Source: Rikenellaceae bacterium DTU001 (GTDB lineage Bacteria > Bacteroidota > Bacteroidia > Bacteroidales > DTU049). Taken from it: a stretch of DNA of 33,136 nucleotides. Below the pieces are notes generated by a model. That model searched no databases. It was given only the letters and a program-made list of their open reading frames with translations, and was not told the DNA's origin. The DNA is taken from NCBI GenBank assembly GCA_001512885.1, contig LFSZ01000003.1, forward strand, positions 1 through 33,136, given 5' to 3'. Both the position numbers and the translations under genes were made by a program. Positions 9,240-21,100 of this stretch are shown here, piece by piece. Position 1 is the first letter of the stretch; each line of letters opens with the position of its first letter.

Positions 9240-10861
9240 ATTCAGATAAGTTATTTAATGACCTCATTGATTTGGGTATAAAAACAAGTAAAGTACACTA
9301 CAATTTGTCTTATGAAGAATTATTTGAGCATGAGACCCGTCCAGATTTAAAAGATTATGCTAAAGGTTTTGTGACTAAATGTGGTGCTGTAGCTGTAGAT
9401 ACCGGTATATTCACTGGTCGTTCACCTAAGGATAAATATGTAGTATATGATGATACTACAAAAGATGTAGTATGGTGGAAAAATGAAATAAATAAAACAA
9501 GTGATAATAAGCCTATGTCCCCCACAGTTTGGACAGAGCTGAAACAACTTGTAGTTAATTATTTTTGTGATAAAGAACTTTACGTTATGGATGCTTTCGT
9601 AGGGGCATCTGAGAAGCATCGATTACCAATTCGTGTAATCACAGATATAGCATGGGCTGCTCATTTTGTAAAAAATATGTTTATTGTTCCTACTGAAGAA
9701 GAATTGAAAAATTTCGAACCTCAATTTATAATGCTGCATGCACCTCGTGTGACAAATCCTAATTGGCTAGAACATAAGTTAAATAGTGAAGTTTTTGTAA
9801 CCTTTAATTTTACTGATAAAATGGCTCTCGTAGGTGGTACTTGGTATGGTGGAGAGATAAAAAAAGGCTTCTTTTCTGTTATGAATTATTATCTACCCCT
9901 AAAAAATGTAGCTTCTATGCACTGCTCAGCTAATATGGGAAAAGATGGGGATACAGCTATATTTTTTGGGCTATCAGGTACAGGTAAAACAACCCTATCT
10001 GCAGATCCTAAAAGATTTTTGATAGGTGATGATGAGCATGGATGGAACGAAGAAGGTATATTTAATTTCGAAGGTGGATGCTATGCTAAATGTATAAATT
10101 TAGATCCTAAAAAAGAGCCCCAAATATATCAAGCTATTCGCAGAAATACTATATTAGAAAATGTAGTTTATAATCCTGAAACTGGAGAAATAGACTTCTC
10201 TGACGCTTCTAAAACCGAAAATACTCGAGCTTCATATCCATTATCTCATATTCCTAATGCTATCATACCATCTATCGGGCCACATCCTAAAAATATAATT
10301 TTTTTAACTGCTGATGCTTTCGGTATTTTACCACCAGTAGCAGTTTTGAGTCCAGAGGAAGCAATGTATTATTTCATAAGTGGATATACTGCTAAATTAG
10401 CCGGTACTGAACGCGGCATAATAGAACCTATACCTACTTTTTCTGCTGCATTCGGAGCTGCTTTTCTTACATTACCACCTATTATTTATGCTAGATTATT
10501 AGCTGATAAAATGCAAAAACATAATGCTCACGCTTATTTAGTAAATACAGGTTGGATAGGGGGACCTTATGGGATCGGAAATAGAATAGATATCGATGTT
10601 TCTAGAAAGATTATTCATGCTATATTAGATGGTTCTATTTTGCAAACAAATTATGATATTATGCCATTTTTTAATCTCAAAATACCTAAACACATTGAAG
10701 GAATAGATGATAATATATTAAATCCTCGTTATACTTGGGAAGATAAAGAAGCTTACGATAAACAAGCTCAAACCCTGGCTAAAGCTTTTGTTGATAATTT
10801 TCAAAGTTTCACTACTGATGATGAAACTAAAGAATTAATTGATTTCGGGCCAAAAATTTAA
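9236..10861 (+). CDS. pckA: Phosphoenolpyruvate carboxykinase (ATP)
   Basis: 541 aa, FTGRSPKDKYVV, FFGLSGTGKTTLSADP, IGDDEHGW; ATGA overlap with deoC. Confidence 0.97.
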   Translation: MNSDKLFNDLIDLGIKTSKVHYNLSYEELFEHETRPDLKDYAKGFVTKCGAVAVDTGIFTGRSPKDKYVVYDDTTKDVVWWKNEINKTSDNKPMSPTVWTELKQLVVNYFCDKELYVMDAFVGASEKHRLPIRVITDIAWAAHFVKNMFIVPTEEELKNFEPQFIMLHAPRVTNPNWLEHKLNSEVFVTFNFTDKMALVGGTWYGGEIKKGFFSVMNYYLPLKNVASMHCSANMGKDGDTAIFFGLSGTGKTTLSADPKRFLIGDDEHGWNEEGIFNFEGGCYAKCINLDPKKEPQIYQAIRRNTILENVVYNPETGEIDFSDASKTENTRASYPLSHIPNAIIPSIGPHPKNIIFLTADAFGILPPVAVLSPEEAMYYFISGYTAKLAGTERGIIEPIPTFSAAFGAAFLTLPPIIYARLLADKMQKHNAHAYLVNTGWIGGPYGIGNRIDIDVSRKIIHAILDGSILQTNYDIMPFFNLKIPKHIEGIDDNILNPRYTWEDKEAYDKQAQTLAKAFVDNFQSFTTDDETKELIDFGPKI

Positions 10862-11010
10862 TATTAATGTGGATGCTGCTTTTTGAAATATAATTAAATT
10901 TAATGCTTTATTTAAATTTATAAAAGATAAAAAAAGTTTTTTGGATAATTAATCTGATTGATTATTGCTAATTGAGCGGAAAGTTAGAGTTTTACTAATT
11001 TTACAAACAA

Positions 11011-11029
11011 GTTTTTTTTTTAAAAAAAC
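11011..11029. terminator. Possible bidirectional terminator between convergent pckA and capA-like genes
   Basis: GTTTTTTT-TTT-AAAAAAAC 8-bp stem; AT-only so weak support. Confidence 0.25.
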
Positions 11030-11188
11030 CAACAAAATTCCTGTTGTCAAATAAAACTGTGAAAGTAAAGAAGTTTTAGAAATTTTTACAAATAATATTG
11101 ACAAATAAATACGCTTTGGTCCTAATAAAAACTGAAATTTAGATACATAATATTATGAAGTTTATCAAATTATTTTTTAACAAAAAAG

Positions 11189-12322
11189 TCATTTCATATT
11201 TATCGATTTTATCACATTTTGCACTTCATCGAAGTATAATTCCTGTATTCCTACATTGTACTTATTTAAATGAACTCTAGTACTATCTAAAAAAAACTTC
11301 ATCGCCGACATGTCCTCTGGATATAAATTAGCCAATTTATCATATTTCCAAGCAGGTAAATTTATGTATTTGTATCTATTATTTTCTAGTTTTTTCCATG
11401 TCCATGATAATAAATATCCTGCTTGTGATAATTGAAGCCCATCTTTGTTTTTTGTAAATTCCAAGTATGCTATAGCACCACCATCAGTGTGTATCCACCT
11501 TTGATTTGATATGAAATTGCCCAGTGAATAATAGACTATAGATTCGAGATTTTTAACAGTATCTATTATACTTTTTATCATAGGTTGAATAACGTGTGGA
11601 TGCGAACCAATGATATAATGGGCACCATTTTTTATGCAAAATTCAGCTAATGTTTTTTGATAATTATTAGGTAAACGTTGATATTCTTCGCCCCAATGAA
11701 AATAAATAATTATACCATCAGGATTATAAGATTTAGCCAGCAATAGATCATCTTTTATTTCATTAGTATCTATTAGATTGATTATTATTGACGATGTTGG
11801 TAATAAAGCATTAGTGCCATAGGTATAATTGAGTATAGCTAAGCGAATGTCGTCTTTTTGAATAATTAAAGGATGATTTTTTTGAAAATCAATTTTGTTT
11901 TTAAAAGTACCTGTATGATTGATATACAAACTATCTAAAACGTTTATTGTGCGTATCAGACCATTTATACCTTTATCTAAGCTATGATTATTAGCTGTTA
12001 CTAAAATGTCTACAGAGGCTCTTTTTAATGCCCCTGCTAGGTCGTCAGGAGCACTGAAAGCAGGATAGCCTGTATATGGAGCTCCATTAAAAGTGGTTTC
12101 TAGATTACCAATTACGAAGTCTGCGTAATTAAATAAAGGTAATAAATATTTGAAATTTTCTGAATAGTCATAATTTTTTCCATTCCACGCTGAATTTATC
12201 TGTGGTGTATGCTGCATTATATCGCCTATAAAGATTAATTTGATATTTTCACTTTTATCATCTTGACAATATAAAATCGAAAAACTAAATAATGCTAAGA
12301 ATAAAACTAAAATTTTTTTCAT
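11189..12322 (-). CDS. CapA-family (poly-gamma-glutamate synthesis-type) metallophosphatase-like protein
   Basis: 377 aa, signal peptide, IFIGDIMQHTPQI, GNLETTFNG, TANNHSLDKG, HWGEEYQ, GSHPHVIQP. Confidence 0.88.
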   Translation of the reverse strand: MKKILVLFLALFSFSILYCQDDKSENIKLIFIGDIMQHTPQINSAWNGKNYDYSENFKYLLPLFNYADFVIGNLETTFNGAPYTGYPAFSAPDDLAGALKRASVDILVTANNHSLDKGINGLIRTINVLDSLYINHTGTFKNKIDFQKNHPLIIQKDDIRLAILNYTYGTNALLPTSSIIINLIDTNEIKDDLLLAKSYNPDGIIIYFHWGEEYQRLPNNYQKTLAEFCIKNGAHYIIGSHPHVIQPMIKSIIDTVKNLESIVYYSLGNFISNQRWIHTDGGAIAYLEFTKNKDGLQLSQAGYLLSWTWKKLENNRYKYINLPAWKYDKLANLYPEDMSAMKFFLDSTRVHLNKYNVGIQELYFDEVQNVIKSINMK

Positions 12323-12332
12323 TTTTTTTAAA

Positions 12333-13676
12333 TTAATAAAAATTTTTTTTCAGTAATTTTTCAAATTTTTCAGGTAAAAAATGAATATCATTCCAAGATT
12401 TTTCTAAATCATCCAAATTAGCAGCTGGCATCGGTTTTAAATCACTAAACAGTGGTAAGCAATTATAATTTTTATCCATTAATAAATGATTTACTACAGC
12501 TCTCACTTCATAGATAGTGCCCACACACTCAAAAGGTTTAGTTTCTTTCAATCCTAATAATTCATCCATAATTGGTTTTAATTTTAAATTAGAAAAAATA
12601 TCTACTCCCAATATTTTTTTTATCTCCTGAGGATCTAAATAAACAGATAGCATCAGAGCTACGAATAAACATTTAGCACAGTTAGCACACCAACTGTCAT
12701 TTTTACTGCCAATATTACAACTTCTGAAAGCATAAAAATATTGAGGGTAATTTGTAAATAATTTCACTACTTGCAGCTCGTGTAATGGACGTAGAAAGCT
12801 AAAATATTCAATTTCATCATTCAAATATTTTTTTACATAATCTCTAAAATCATTCTCAAATTTTAAACTTTTAGAATATTGATGATTTACATAGCTATCT
12901 CTCACGGTACTCTCATTAGCACTGAATTCATTACTCAGAGCTATATATTTAGCACCTATCATATAAGCACTAAAGATACTATAAAAAGCTAGCATAGCAC
13001 TAAAAGGAGTGTGCCCATTAAAAAAACCCTTTTTATTTAATTCTAATAAGGTGGGATCTATCATACGATGTATTTCTATAATGTCTGATCTGGGTATATG
13101 AGCTATATCTAAAATACGTAATGTTGCTTCATTAGGATTAATAATCAAAGGTATTATTTCAAAATCAGATCGTCTCAGCAATTCTAAAGTTACAATAGAG
13201 TCTTTGCCGCCTCCTATTGGTACTATTACTTTATTATCATCCAAGTATTTCAAATTTGGCTTTTTATAAGTTTTAAAATTATTAATATAAAAATGAATAA
13301 ATTCGTCTATTTTAATTTCTATATTATTTTTATAAAAAAACTCCCCCATTCCATAATAATAAAGATTTTTCCACCACATTGTTTGATAATCACTCAGAAA
13401 GGAAAGATTAATATTTACTATTGGTGAGCAAGTAGCCTTCCAATAACTGATCAATTCAATCATTCCAATATTAAAAACAAAAGCTTCTATTTCATTAAAA
13501 TTTAACTTTTTAGCATTCAAAGTTTTATTAAATCGCCAATAAGAACTTGGGTGAAATGAAAATTTACCATTATCAAAGTCGAAAGAAATCTTTAATTTGT
13601 CTGATAATAATTGGATGTTATATGTATTATAATTGAAATATGGATAATTTATTTGAAATTCTAAATACTTATTCAT
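12333..13676 (-). CDS. PP-loop ATP-binding protein, MurL-like (UDP-MurNAc-L-Ala-L-Glu epimerase candidate)
   Basis: VIVPIGGGKDSIVTLELL PP-loop, NEFSANESTVRDSYVNHQYSKSLKFE, FRSCNIGSKNDSWCANCAKCLF. Start at 13676 (MNKYLEF) favoured over 13721. MurL assignment is by motif recall only. Confidence 0.6.
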   Translation of the reverse strand: MNKYLEFQINYPYFNYNTYNIQLLSDKLKISFDFDNGKFSFHPSSYWRFNKTLNAKKLNFNEIEAFVFNIGMIELISYWKATCSPIVNINLSFLSDYQTMWWKNLYYYGMGEFFYKNNIEIKIDEFIHFYINNFKTYKKPNLKYLDDNKVIVPIGGGKDSIVTLELLRRSDFEIIPLIINPNEATLRILDIAHIPRSDIIEIHRMIDPTLLELNKKGFFNGHTPFSAMLAFYSIFSAYMIGAKYIALSNEFSANESTVRDSYVNHQYSKSLKFENDFRDYVKKYLNDEIEYFSFLRPLHELQVVKLFTNYPQYFYAFRSCNIGSKNDSWCANCAKCLFVALMLSVYLDPQEIKKILGVDIFSNLKLKPIMDELLGLKETKPFECVGTIYEVRAVVNHLLMDKNYNCLPLFSDLKPMPAANLDDLEKSWNDIHFLPEKFEKLLKKNFY

Positions 13677-13718
13677 TATTTTTTTATTAATTTGTAAACT
13701 TTTCGGCACAATTTTTGT

Positions 13719-13726
13719 CAAAATTA
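13719..13726 (-). promoter_or_regulatory. Bacteroidetes-type -7 element (TAATTTTG) upstream of the PP-loop gene
   Basis: caaaatta on plus = TAATTTTG on minus, ~43 nt upstream of 13676; lies in the divergent intergenic region. Confidence 0.4.
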
Positions 13727-13741
13727 ATAAGAAATCATATT

Positions 13742-14338
13742 ATGATGAATAAAGAGTATAAATTAAAAATTAAACGAAATGATATAGAGCCTACAATAGG
13801 CAGAGTTTTAGTAGCAGAACCCACTACATACGATTTTTTCTTTAGCCGCTCAATTGTACTATTATTAGAACACGAAGATAGGGAAGGATCTGCAGGAGTG
13901 ATTTTAAATAAAAAAATTAGTGATAATTTTAAAGATATTTATAATAAATCTAAAATAAAAGCAGATTTTCCATTATATTTAGGAGGCCCAGTAGATACGA
14001 ATAAACTTTTTGTTTTACACCGTCTAGGAGATATAATACCCAAAAGTTTCGAAGTGATACCAGGTCTATGGTGGGGAGGCGATGTGAAAACTATATATAC
14101 ACTAGTAAATAATAAAATAGCTAATAATAATAATTTGAAAGTCTTTCAAGGTTATAGCGGATGGGCACCTATGCAGCTAAGAGAAGAAATGAAAAAAAAT
14201 TATTGGGCTGTTACAGAGCTTAGTATAGACGAAATATTCGAAATGCCTGTAGAAACTATGTGGAAAAAATGCATAGAAAATCTCGGTCCTGAATATGAAT
14301 TTTGGCAACATATACCAGAAAATCCAACTTTTAATTAA
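13742..14338 (+). CDS. YqgE/AlgH family protein
   Basis: PTIGRVLVAEPTTYDFFFSRSIVLLLEHEDREGSAGVILNKKI, FPLYLGGPVD, FQGYSGWAPMQLREEM. Track start 13715 is TTG; ATG 13742/13745 more likely. Confidence 0.93.
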   Translation: MMNKEYKLKIKRNDIEPTIGRVLVAEPTTYDFFFSRSIVLLLEHEDREGSAGVILNKKISDNFKDIYNKSKIKADFPLYLGGPVDTNKLFVLHRLGDIIPKSFEVIPGLWWGGDVKTIYTLVNNKIANNNNLKVFQGYSGWAPMQLREEMKKNYWAVTELSIDEIFEMPVETMWKKCIENLGPEYEFWQHIPENPTFN

Positions 14339-14387
14339 CCTGACAATTTTACAAATCAACTACTGAAAACGAATAATTACTTGATTA

Positions 14388-14412
14388 TAACTTAATAAAA
14401 ATAATTAAGTTA
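14388..14412. terminator. Stem-loop downstream of yqgE/algH
   Basis: TAACTTAAT-aaaaata-ATTAAGTTA, 9-bp perfect stem ~50 nt after the stop. Confidence 0.35.
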
Positions 14413-14451
14413 ACATTCATTTTATTAATTTAGGTTGTTCCTATTCTAAAT

Positions 14452-14475
14452 AAATATTATTATATAATAATATTT
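14452..14475. repeat. Perfect 24-bp palindrome AAATATTATTATATAATAATATTT
   Basis: Direct inspection; AT-only. Confidence 0.7.
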
Positions 14476-14529
14476 GTACTGTAATATAAAAATATTAAAA
14501 GTTTGAATATATTTGAATATATATTAGAC

Positions 14530-14840
14530 TTCGTATGAAGCAGTTTGCTAAGGGTAGGGAGGTTGAAAACAATCTTTGTTGTACTTTACGTATTTTATAC
14601 TATCTTTTAGAAAAATAGAAATATCTTTGGATTGCAGCGATTTAGAGATGTGGCTACCAAATACCTCCAGAGCTAATCATACATAAATACTCGACAAGTG
14701 ACATTGAATCAGATATTGGTAGACTTTTAAAATTAAAATCTAGAATCTTCGGACAAATCGGATAAATGAGCGTAGGATAAGTATTGGCGGCTGGTGAATA
14801 CGAAATATAGATAAACTACTTCAAGTAAAACGATGATTTA
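14530..14840 (+). pseudogene. Decayed IS1595-like transposase fragment (copy 2 of the 197-538 repeat)
   Basis: Shares CTTTGTtgTACTTTACGTATTTTATA, GCGATTTAGAGaTGTGGCTACCAAATACCTCCAGAGC, CATACATAAATACTcGACAAGTGA, and GGTGAATACGAAATATAGATAAACTACTTCAAGTAAAACgATGATT with copy 1. A ~16-bp deletion removes ATTTGATGTGGTTTGT; multiple stops. Confidence 0.75.
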
Positions 14841-15081
14841 TTTTCATTCATACACTACTATCTATATCACTATTAATAACCAAATAGTTAAATCTATATA
14901 AAAATTTACATTTATTTACTAGAGATTCTCATTTTGATAGCTTATATGCAAATTTTGACATGAATATTATGTTAAAAATATTAAAAAATTCTTTATTAAG
15001 CGTAACAAGTGAGAATTTTTATTATTTATTTTTAGTTTTGCTTTGATAATTATTAATTTTTTATTATCTAAGAAAAATTAT

Positions 15082-15089
15082 TATATTTG
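15082..15089 (+). promoter_or_regulatory. Bacteroidetes-type -7 element TATATTTG upstream of sirtuin gene
   Basis: Exact TAnnTTTG match 20 nt before the ATG at 15110. Confidence 0.45.
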
Positions 15090-15109
15090 CATGTAAACAA
15101 AATAATATT

Positions 15110-15862
15110 ATGATTGAAAAAAATATTGAGAAAGCTGTAGATGTTTTAGCTAAAAAAGATAATATTGTTGCTATGACAGGTAGTGGTATTAGCGCAGCAA
15201 GCGGTCTAAAAACATTTAGAGGTAAAGATGGATTGTGGGAAGAGTATAATCCGCAAGCTTTAGAAATTTCTTATTTTTATGAACATAGAGCTGAATCATG
15301 GGAGTGGATATATAAATTATTTTTCGAACCTTTGCAATATGCCAAACCTAATCCAGCTCATTATGCATTAGCGGAACTAGAAAAAATGAATAAATTAAAT
15401 GCCATCATTACTCAAAATATAGATGGGTTACACCAAGCAGCAGGCAGCAAAAACGTTATCGAATTTCATGGTACTACTAGAAACTTGATATGTACCAAAT
15501 GTGGAGCAGAATATAGTAGAGAACAAATTGATTTTTCTAATTTACCTCCAAAATGTAATAATTGTGGTGAAATATTAAAACCCGATTTCGTATTTTTCGG
15601 AGAAATGATACCTCATAAAGCAGCTGAATATGCATACCATCATGCTATGCATTGTGATGCTATGATGATTATAGGCACTTCTGGTATTGTTATGCCTGCA
15701 GCAGATTTGCCTCGAGTGGCTAAACAAAATAATGCTGTACTTATTGAAATAAATTTAGAACAAAATAATAGTAAAATATTTATTCCTGACATTTTTATTC
15801 AAGGTGATGCTACCGTAATATTACCTAAAATAGTAGATAAATTGAAACAAAAATTATTATAA
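15110..15862 (+). CDS. cobB: Sir2-family NAD-dependent protein deacylase
   Basis: 250 aa, TGSGISAASGLKTFRGKDGLWEEY, TQNIDGLHQAAGS, FHGTTRNLICTKCG...CNNCG zinc site, PDFVFFGEMIP. Confidence 0.93.
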   Translation: MIEKNIEKAVDVLAKKDNIVAMTGSGISAASGLKTFRGKDGLWEEYNPQALEISYFYEHRAESWEWIYKLFFEPLQYAKPNPAHYALAELEKMNKLNAIITQNIDGLHQAAGSKNVIEFHGTTRNLICTKCGAEYSREQIDFSNLPPKCNNCGEILKPDFVFFGEMIPHKAAEYAYHHAMHCDAMMIIGTSGIVMPAADLPRVAKQNNAVLIEINLEQNNSKIFIPDIFIQGDATVILPKIVDKLKQKLL

Positions 15863-16053
15863 AAAATTTTAAATGCAATTCCCTTGTCTAATTATAAAAT
15901 TTAACTAATTACCTACATCTGATAACTAGAAACTTATTAATACTCCATGCTAATACTCGATGTCTCTAAATATTAATTTTTCTCTTCTTGTGTCTCCCAG
16001 TATCTTCTAATTCCTTGATATTGTATTTGATTAATGTAATCAATATGTATATA

Positions 16054-16293
16054 TTAATCAATAATTACTCTGATTTTATTATCTTTGACCTCTACTACTC
16101 CACTTTCTATTTCAAACATTTTAAATTCATCATTTATTTTTAATTTAATAGTACCCTTTTCAAGTATAGATAATAAAGGTGCATGATTTGGTAAAACCTG
16201 GAAAGGACTTACATAACCTGGTAACCATATCGTATCTACTACACCTTCAAAAATGACCTCTTTTGGATTTATTAATTTAACATATAGCGACAT
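16054..16293 (-). CDS. atpC: ATP synthase epsilon subunit (short form, beta-barrel domain only)
   Basis: 79 aa, EVIFEGVVDTIWLPGYVSPFQVLPNHAPLLSILEKG. Confidence 0.92.
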   Translation of the reverse strand: MSLYVKLINPKEVIFEGVVDTIWLPGYVSPFQVLPNHAPLLSILEKGTIKLKINDEFKMFEIESGVVEVKDNKIRVIID

Positions 16294-16332
16294 AATACAT
16301 CATTTAAAATTTTATTAGCAAAAAAAAAATTA

Positions 16333-17841
<1,509 letters not shown>

Positions 17842-17857
17842 CTATTTTTTATAAAGG

Positions 17858-17865
17858 CAAAGATA
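17858..17865 (-). promoter_or_regulatory. Bacteroidetes-type -7 element (TATCTTTG) upstream of atpD
   Basis: caaagata on plus = TATCTTTG on minus, 23 nt upstream of the atpD start. Confidence 0.45.
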
Positions 17866-18111
17866 TTATATTTTTGCTATATCACAAAATTATAATATAA
17901 AAAAATAAATAAATACAATCTATTTAATTTGAAAGAATATTTGTGTATTTGTTTTATTAATAAAATAATATTGGCCCTTTTATCTAAAATATGCTTAACA
18001 AAATTATTTATGAAATAAAATTATTTTATTACTCAAGATTAATTAAAAAATTTTTAATTTTCAAAAATTATTTAACTTCGCAGAAATTTTTAATAATAAA
18101 AATTATTAATA

Positions 18112-21100
18112 ATGAAAAAGTATACACTATGGAATAATGTAATTGGGTGGATAATATTTGGCATAGCAGCCTTTGTTTATTTATCTACAATAGAACCTAC
18201 TACTAGTTTTTGGGATTGTGGAGAATATATTGCCACATCATACAAATTACAAGTAGGTCACCCACCTGGGGCACCAACATTTCAATTATTAGCACGTTTT
18301 TTTACTTTGTTTACAAATGATGTTACTAAAGTAGCCATGTGTGTTAATTGTATGAGCGCCCTTATGAGTGCTTTTACAATCTTATTTTTATTTTGGACTA
18401 TTACTTATTTTGCTTCTAAGATATTAATTAAAAATGAGGAGAGTTACTCGCTATATAATATTATAGCTATATTGGGGGCAGGAGTGGTTGGAGCATTAGC
18501 TTTTGCTTTTACTGATTCTTTTTGGTTCAATGCCGTAGAAGGTGAGGTTTATGCCACCTCATCATTTTTCACAGCTATTACTTTTTGGGCAGCTACTAAG
18601 TGGGAAAGAAATGCTGATGATCCACATTCTTTTAAATGGTTGATATTTATTGTTTTTCTTATTGGTCTAGCTATTGGAGTGCATTTATTAAATATATTAG
18701 CTATACCCGCCATAGTGCTTATTTTTTATTATAGAAAATATAAACCTACAACTAAAAAAACTATTTGGGCTCTAATAATAGGCATAGTTATATTAGGTTT
18801 ATTGTTTATGGTTATAATACCTGGGGTAGTGTGGTTAGCTGGCAAAATTGAAATCTTTTTTGTAAATACATTGGGGTTACCATTCAATTCAGGCACAATA
18901 TTTTTCTTTATATTTGTCATTGGCGGAATAGCTTTTGCTATATGGTATACTCAGAAGCATAAATTGTTATTGGCCAATTCTATATGGTTAGCATTGGCTT
19001 TCCTTTTAATAGGTTATTCTACATTTTTGATACTTCCTATTAGATCTAATGCTGACACTCCTATTAATGAAAATGCACCAAAGACTGCTCCTGCTCTATT
19101 AGCATATCTCAATAGAGAACAATATGGTACGACCCCCTTATTATTTGGTCCATACTTCAATGCACCTTATGCACCTCGTAGTGAATGGAAAAATCGTAGT
19201 CCTGTTTACGAAAAAGATGAACAAGCAAAAAAATATATAATCATAGATAAACGAGAAAAATCTATGCCTGCCTATGATAAACGTTTTACAACATTTTTCC
19301 CTCGCATGTGGAGTAATCAAGAATCCTATCACGAAAATGCATATAGAGATTGGGGCAAGGTAAAAGGTGTCCCTATACGTGTAAATGTAGATGGAGAAAC
19401 TAAAGTAATTTATAAGCCTACTTTCATAGAAAATCTTAGATTTTTCTTTACTTATCAGGTAGGGCATATGTATGTTAGGTATTTCTTTTGGAATTTTGTA
19501 GGTCGTCAAAATGATATTCAGGGACATGGGGACCCTATGAATGGTAATTGGGAATCTGGCATTACTTTTATAGACAACATACATCTAGGTAATACAACTG
19601 AATATCCTACATATATGAAAGAAAATAGAGCGAGAAATCATTATTATTTTTTGCCTCTCATATTAGGGTTAGTAGGTCTATTTTATCAACTAAATAAAAA
19701 TAGTAAAAATACACTTGTAATATTTATGCTATTTTTTATGACAGGTCTAGCTATAGTTATTTATCTAAATCAAACTCCATATCAACCACGAGAGCGTGAT
19801 TATTCATATGTGGGTTCTACCTATGCATATGCTATGTGGATAGGATTAGGTGTATTAGCCGTTAGTGACGGTATTAAAAAATTGATTAAAAAAGAAAATA
19901 TAGCTGCTCCTATCATAGCTACTATTATTACTTTAGGATTAGTACCGTGTATAATGGCTAGCGAAAATTGGGATGATCATAATAGATCTAATCGATATAC
20001 AGCTAGGGATATTGCAAAAATGTATTTAGACTCCTGTGAACCAAACGCCATATTATTCACAGTTGGGGATAATGATACATTTCCCCTATGGTATGCTCAA
20101 GAAGTAGAAAATCATCGCACAGATATTAGGGTAGCTAATTTATCACTATTGCAAACTGATTGGTATGGCGATCAAATGAAAAGAAAAGTTTACCTTTCTG
20201 ATCCATTACCTATTTCTATGGATCATATTGCTTATAGATCTGGCACAAGAGATATAATCTACATCTTTGATCAGATCAAAGAATCAATTAATTTAATAGA
20301 ATATTTTGATATAATAAATAACAATAATGATGCATTTGCATTAAATGATCCAGTTTTTGGTAGATTAGATTATTTACCTGGTAAAGTATTTTATGTGCCA
20401 GTAGATAAAGAAAAAGTATTGAGCCTAGGCATAGTACCTGAAAAATATAAAGACAGTATAGTAGATAGTGTATTCATTAATATAAATCGAACAGCTATCA
20501 CTAAAGCTCAACTTTTTTTATTAGATATTCTCGCTCATAGTGATTGGGAACGTCCCATATATTTCTCCACTACAAGTGGACAAGAATCATATATGGGTTT
20601 AGAAAAATATTTCTTTCAAGAAGGTATAACTTATCATTTATTACCTGTTAAAGCAAATTCTATTGATATGTATGCTGGTGTGGTCAATACAGAGGTAATG
20701 TATGATAATTTTATGAAATTTAAATGGGGTAATATAAAAGATCCCAAGGTATATCTAGATGAAACTAATTTAAGAATGGCTAAAACTCTTCGCAGTATAG
20801 TTTCTGGTAGATTAGCTACTTATCTTATAAATGAAAATAAAAGAGATTCTGCCTTGAAGGTGCTAAATATAGCTATGGAAGAATTGCCAGAAAATAAAGT
20901 ACCATATGACTTATACATTTTACCAATTATAGAAAGTTATTTAAATGTAGGTGCTCTAGATCTAGCCAAACCTATAATGCAACGAACAGCTGACATATCA
21001 ATAGAATATCTCAAATATATCTACTCCTTGCCTGCTAAAAAACATAGATTATTGGATTTAGATAAACAGCAATATTTGTTTCTATTACATTCTGTGCTAA

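Noticed and set aside
15900-16053. Minus-strand reading downstream of atpC giving YINQIQYQGIRRYWETQEEKN then stops
   Set aside because: Looks like it could be a decayed coding remnant, but I cannot match it to a family with confidence; a frameshift-aware BLASTX would be needed.
19141-19584. 147-aa minus-strand ORF
   Set aside because: Antisense to DUF2723 coding sequence, no recognisable motifs.
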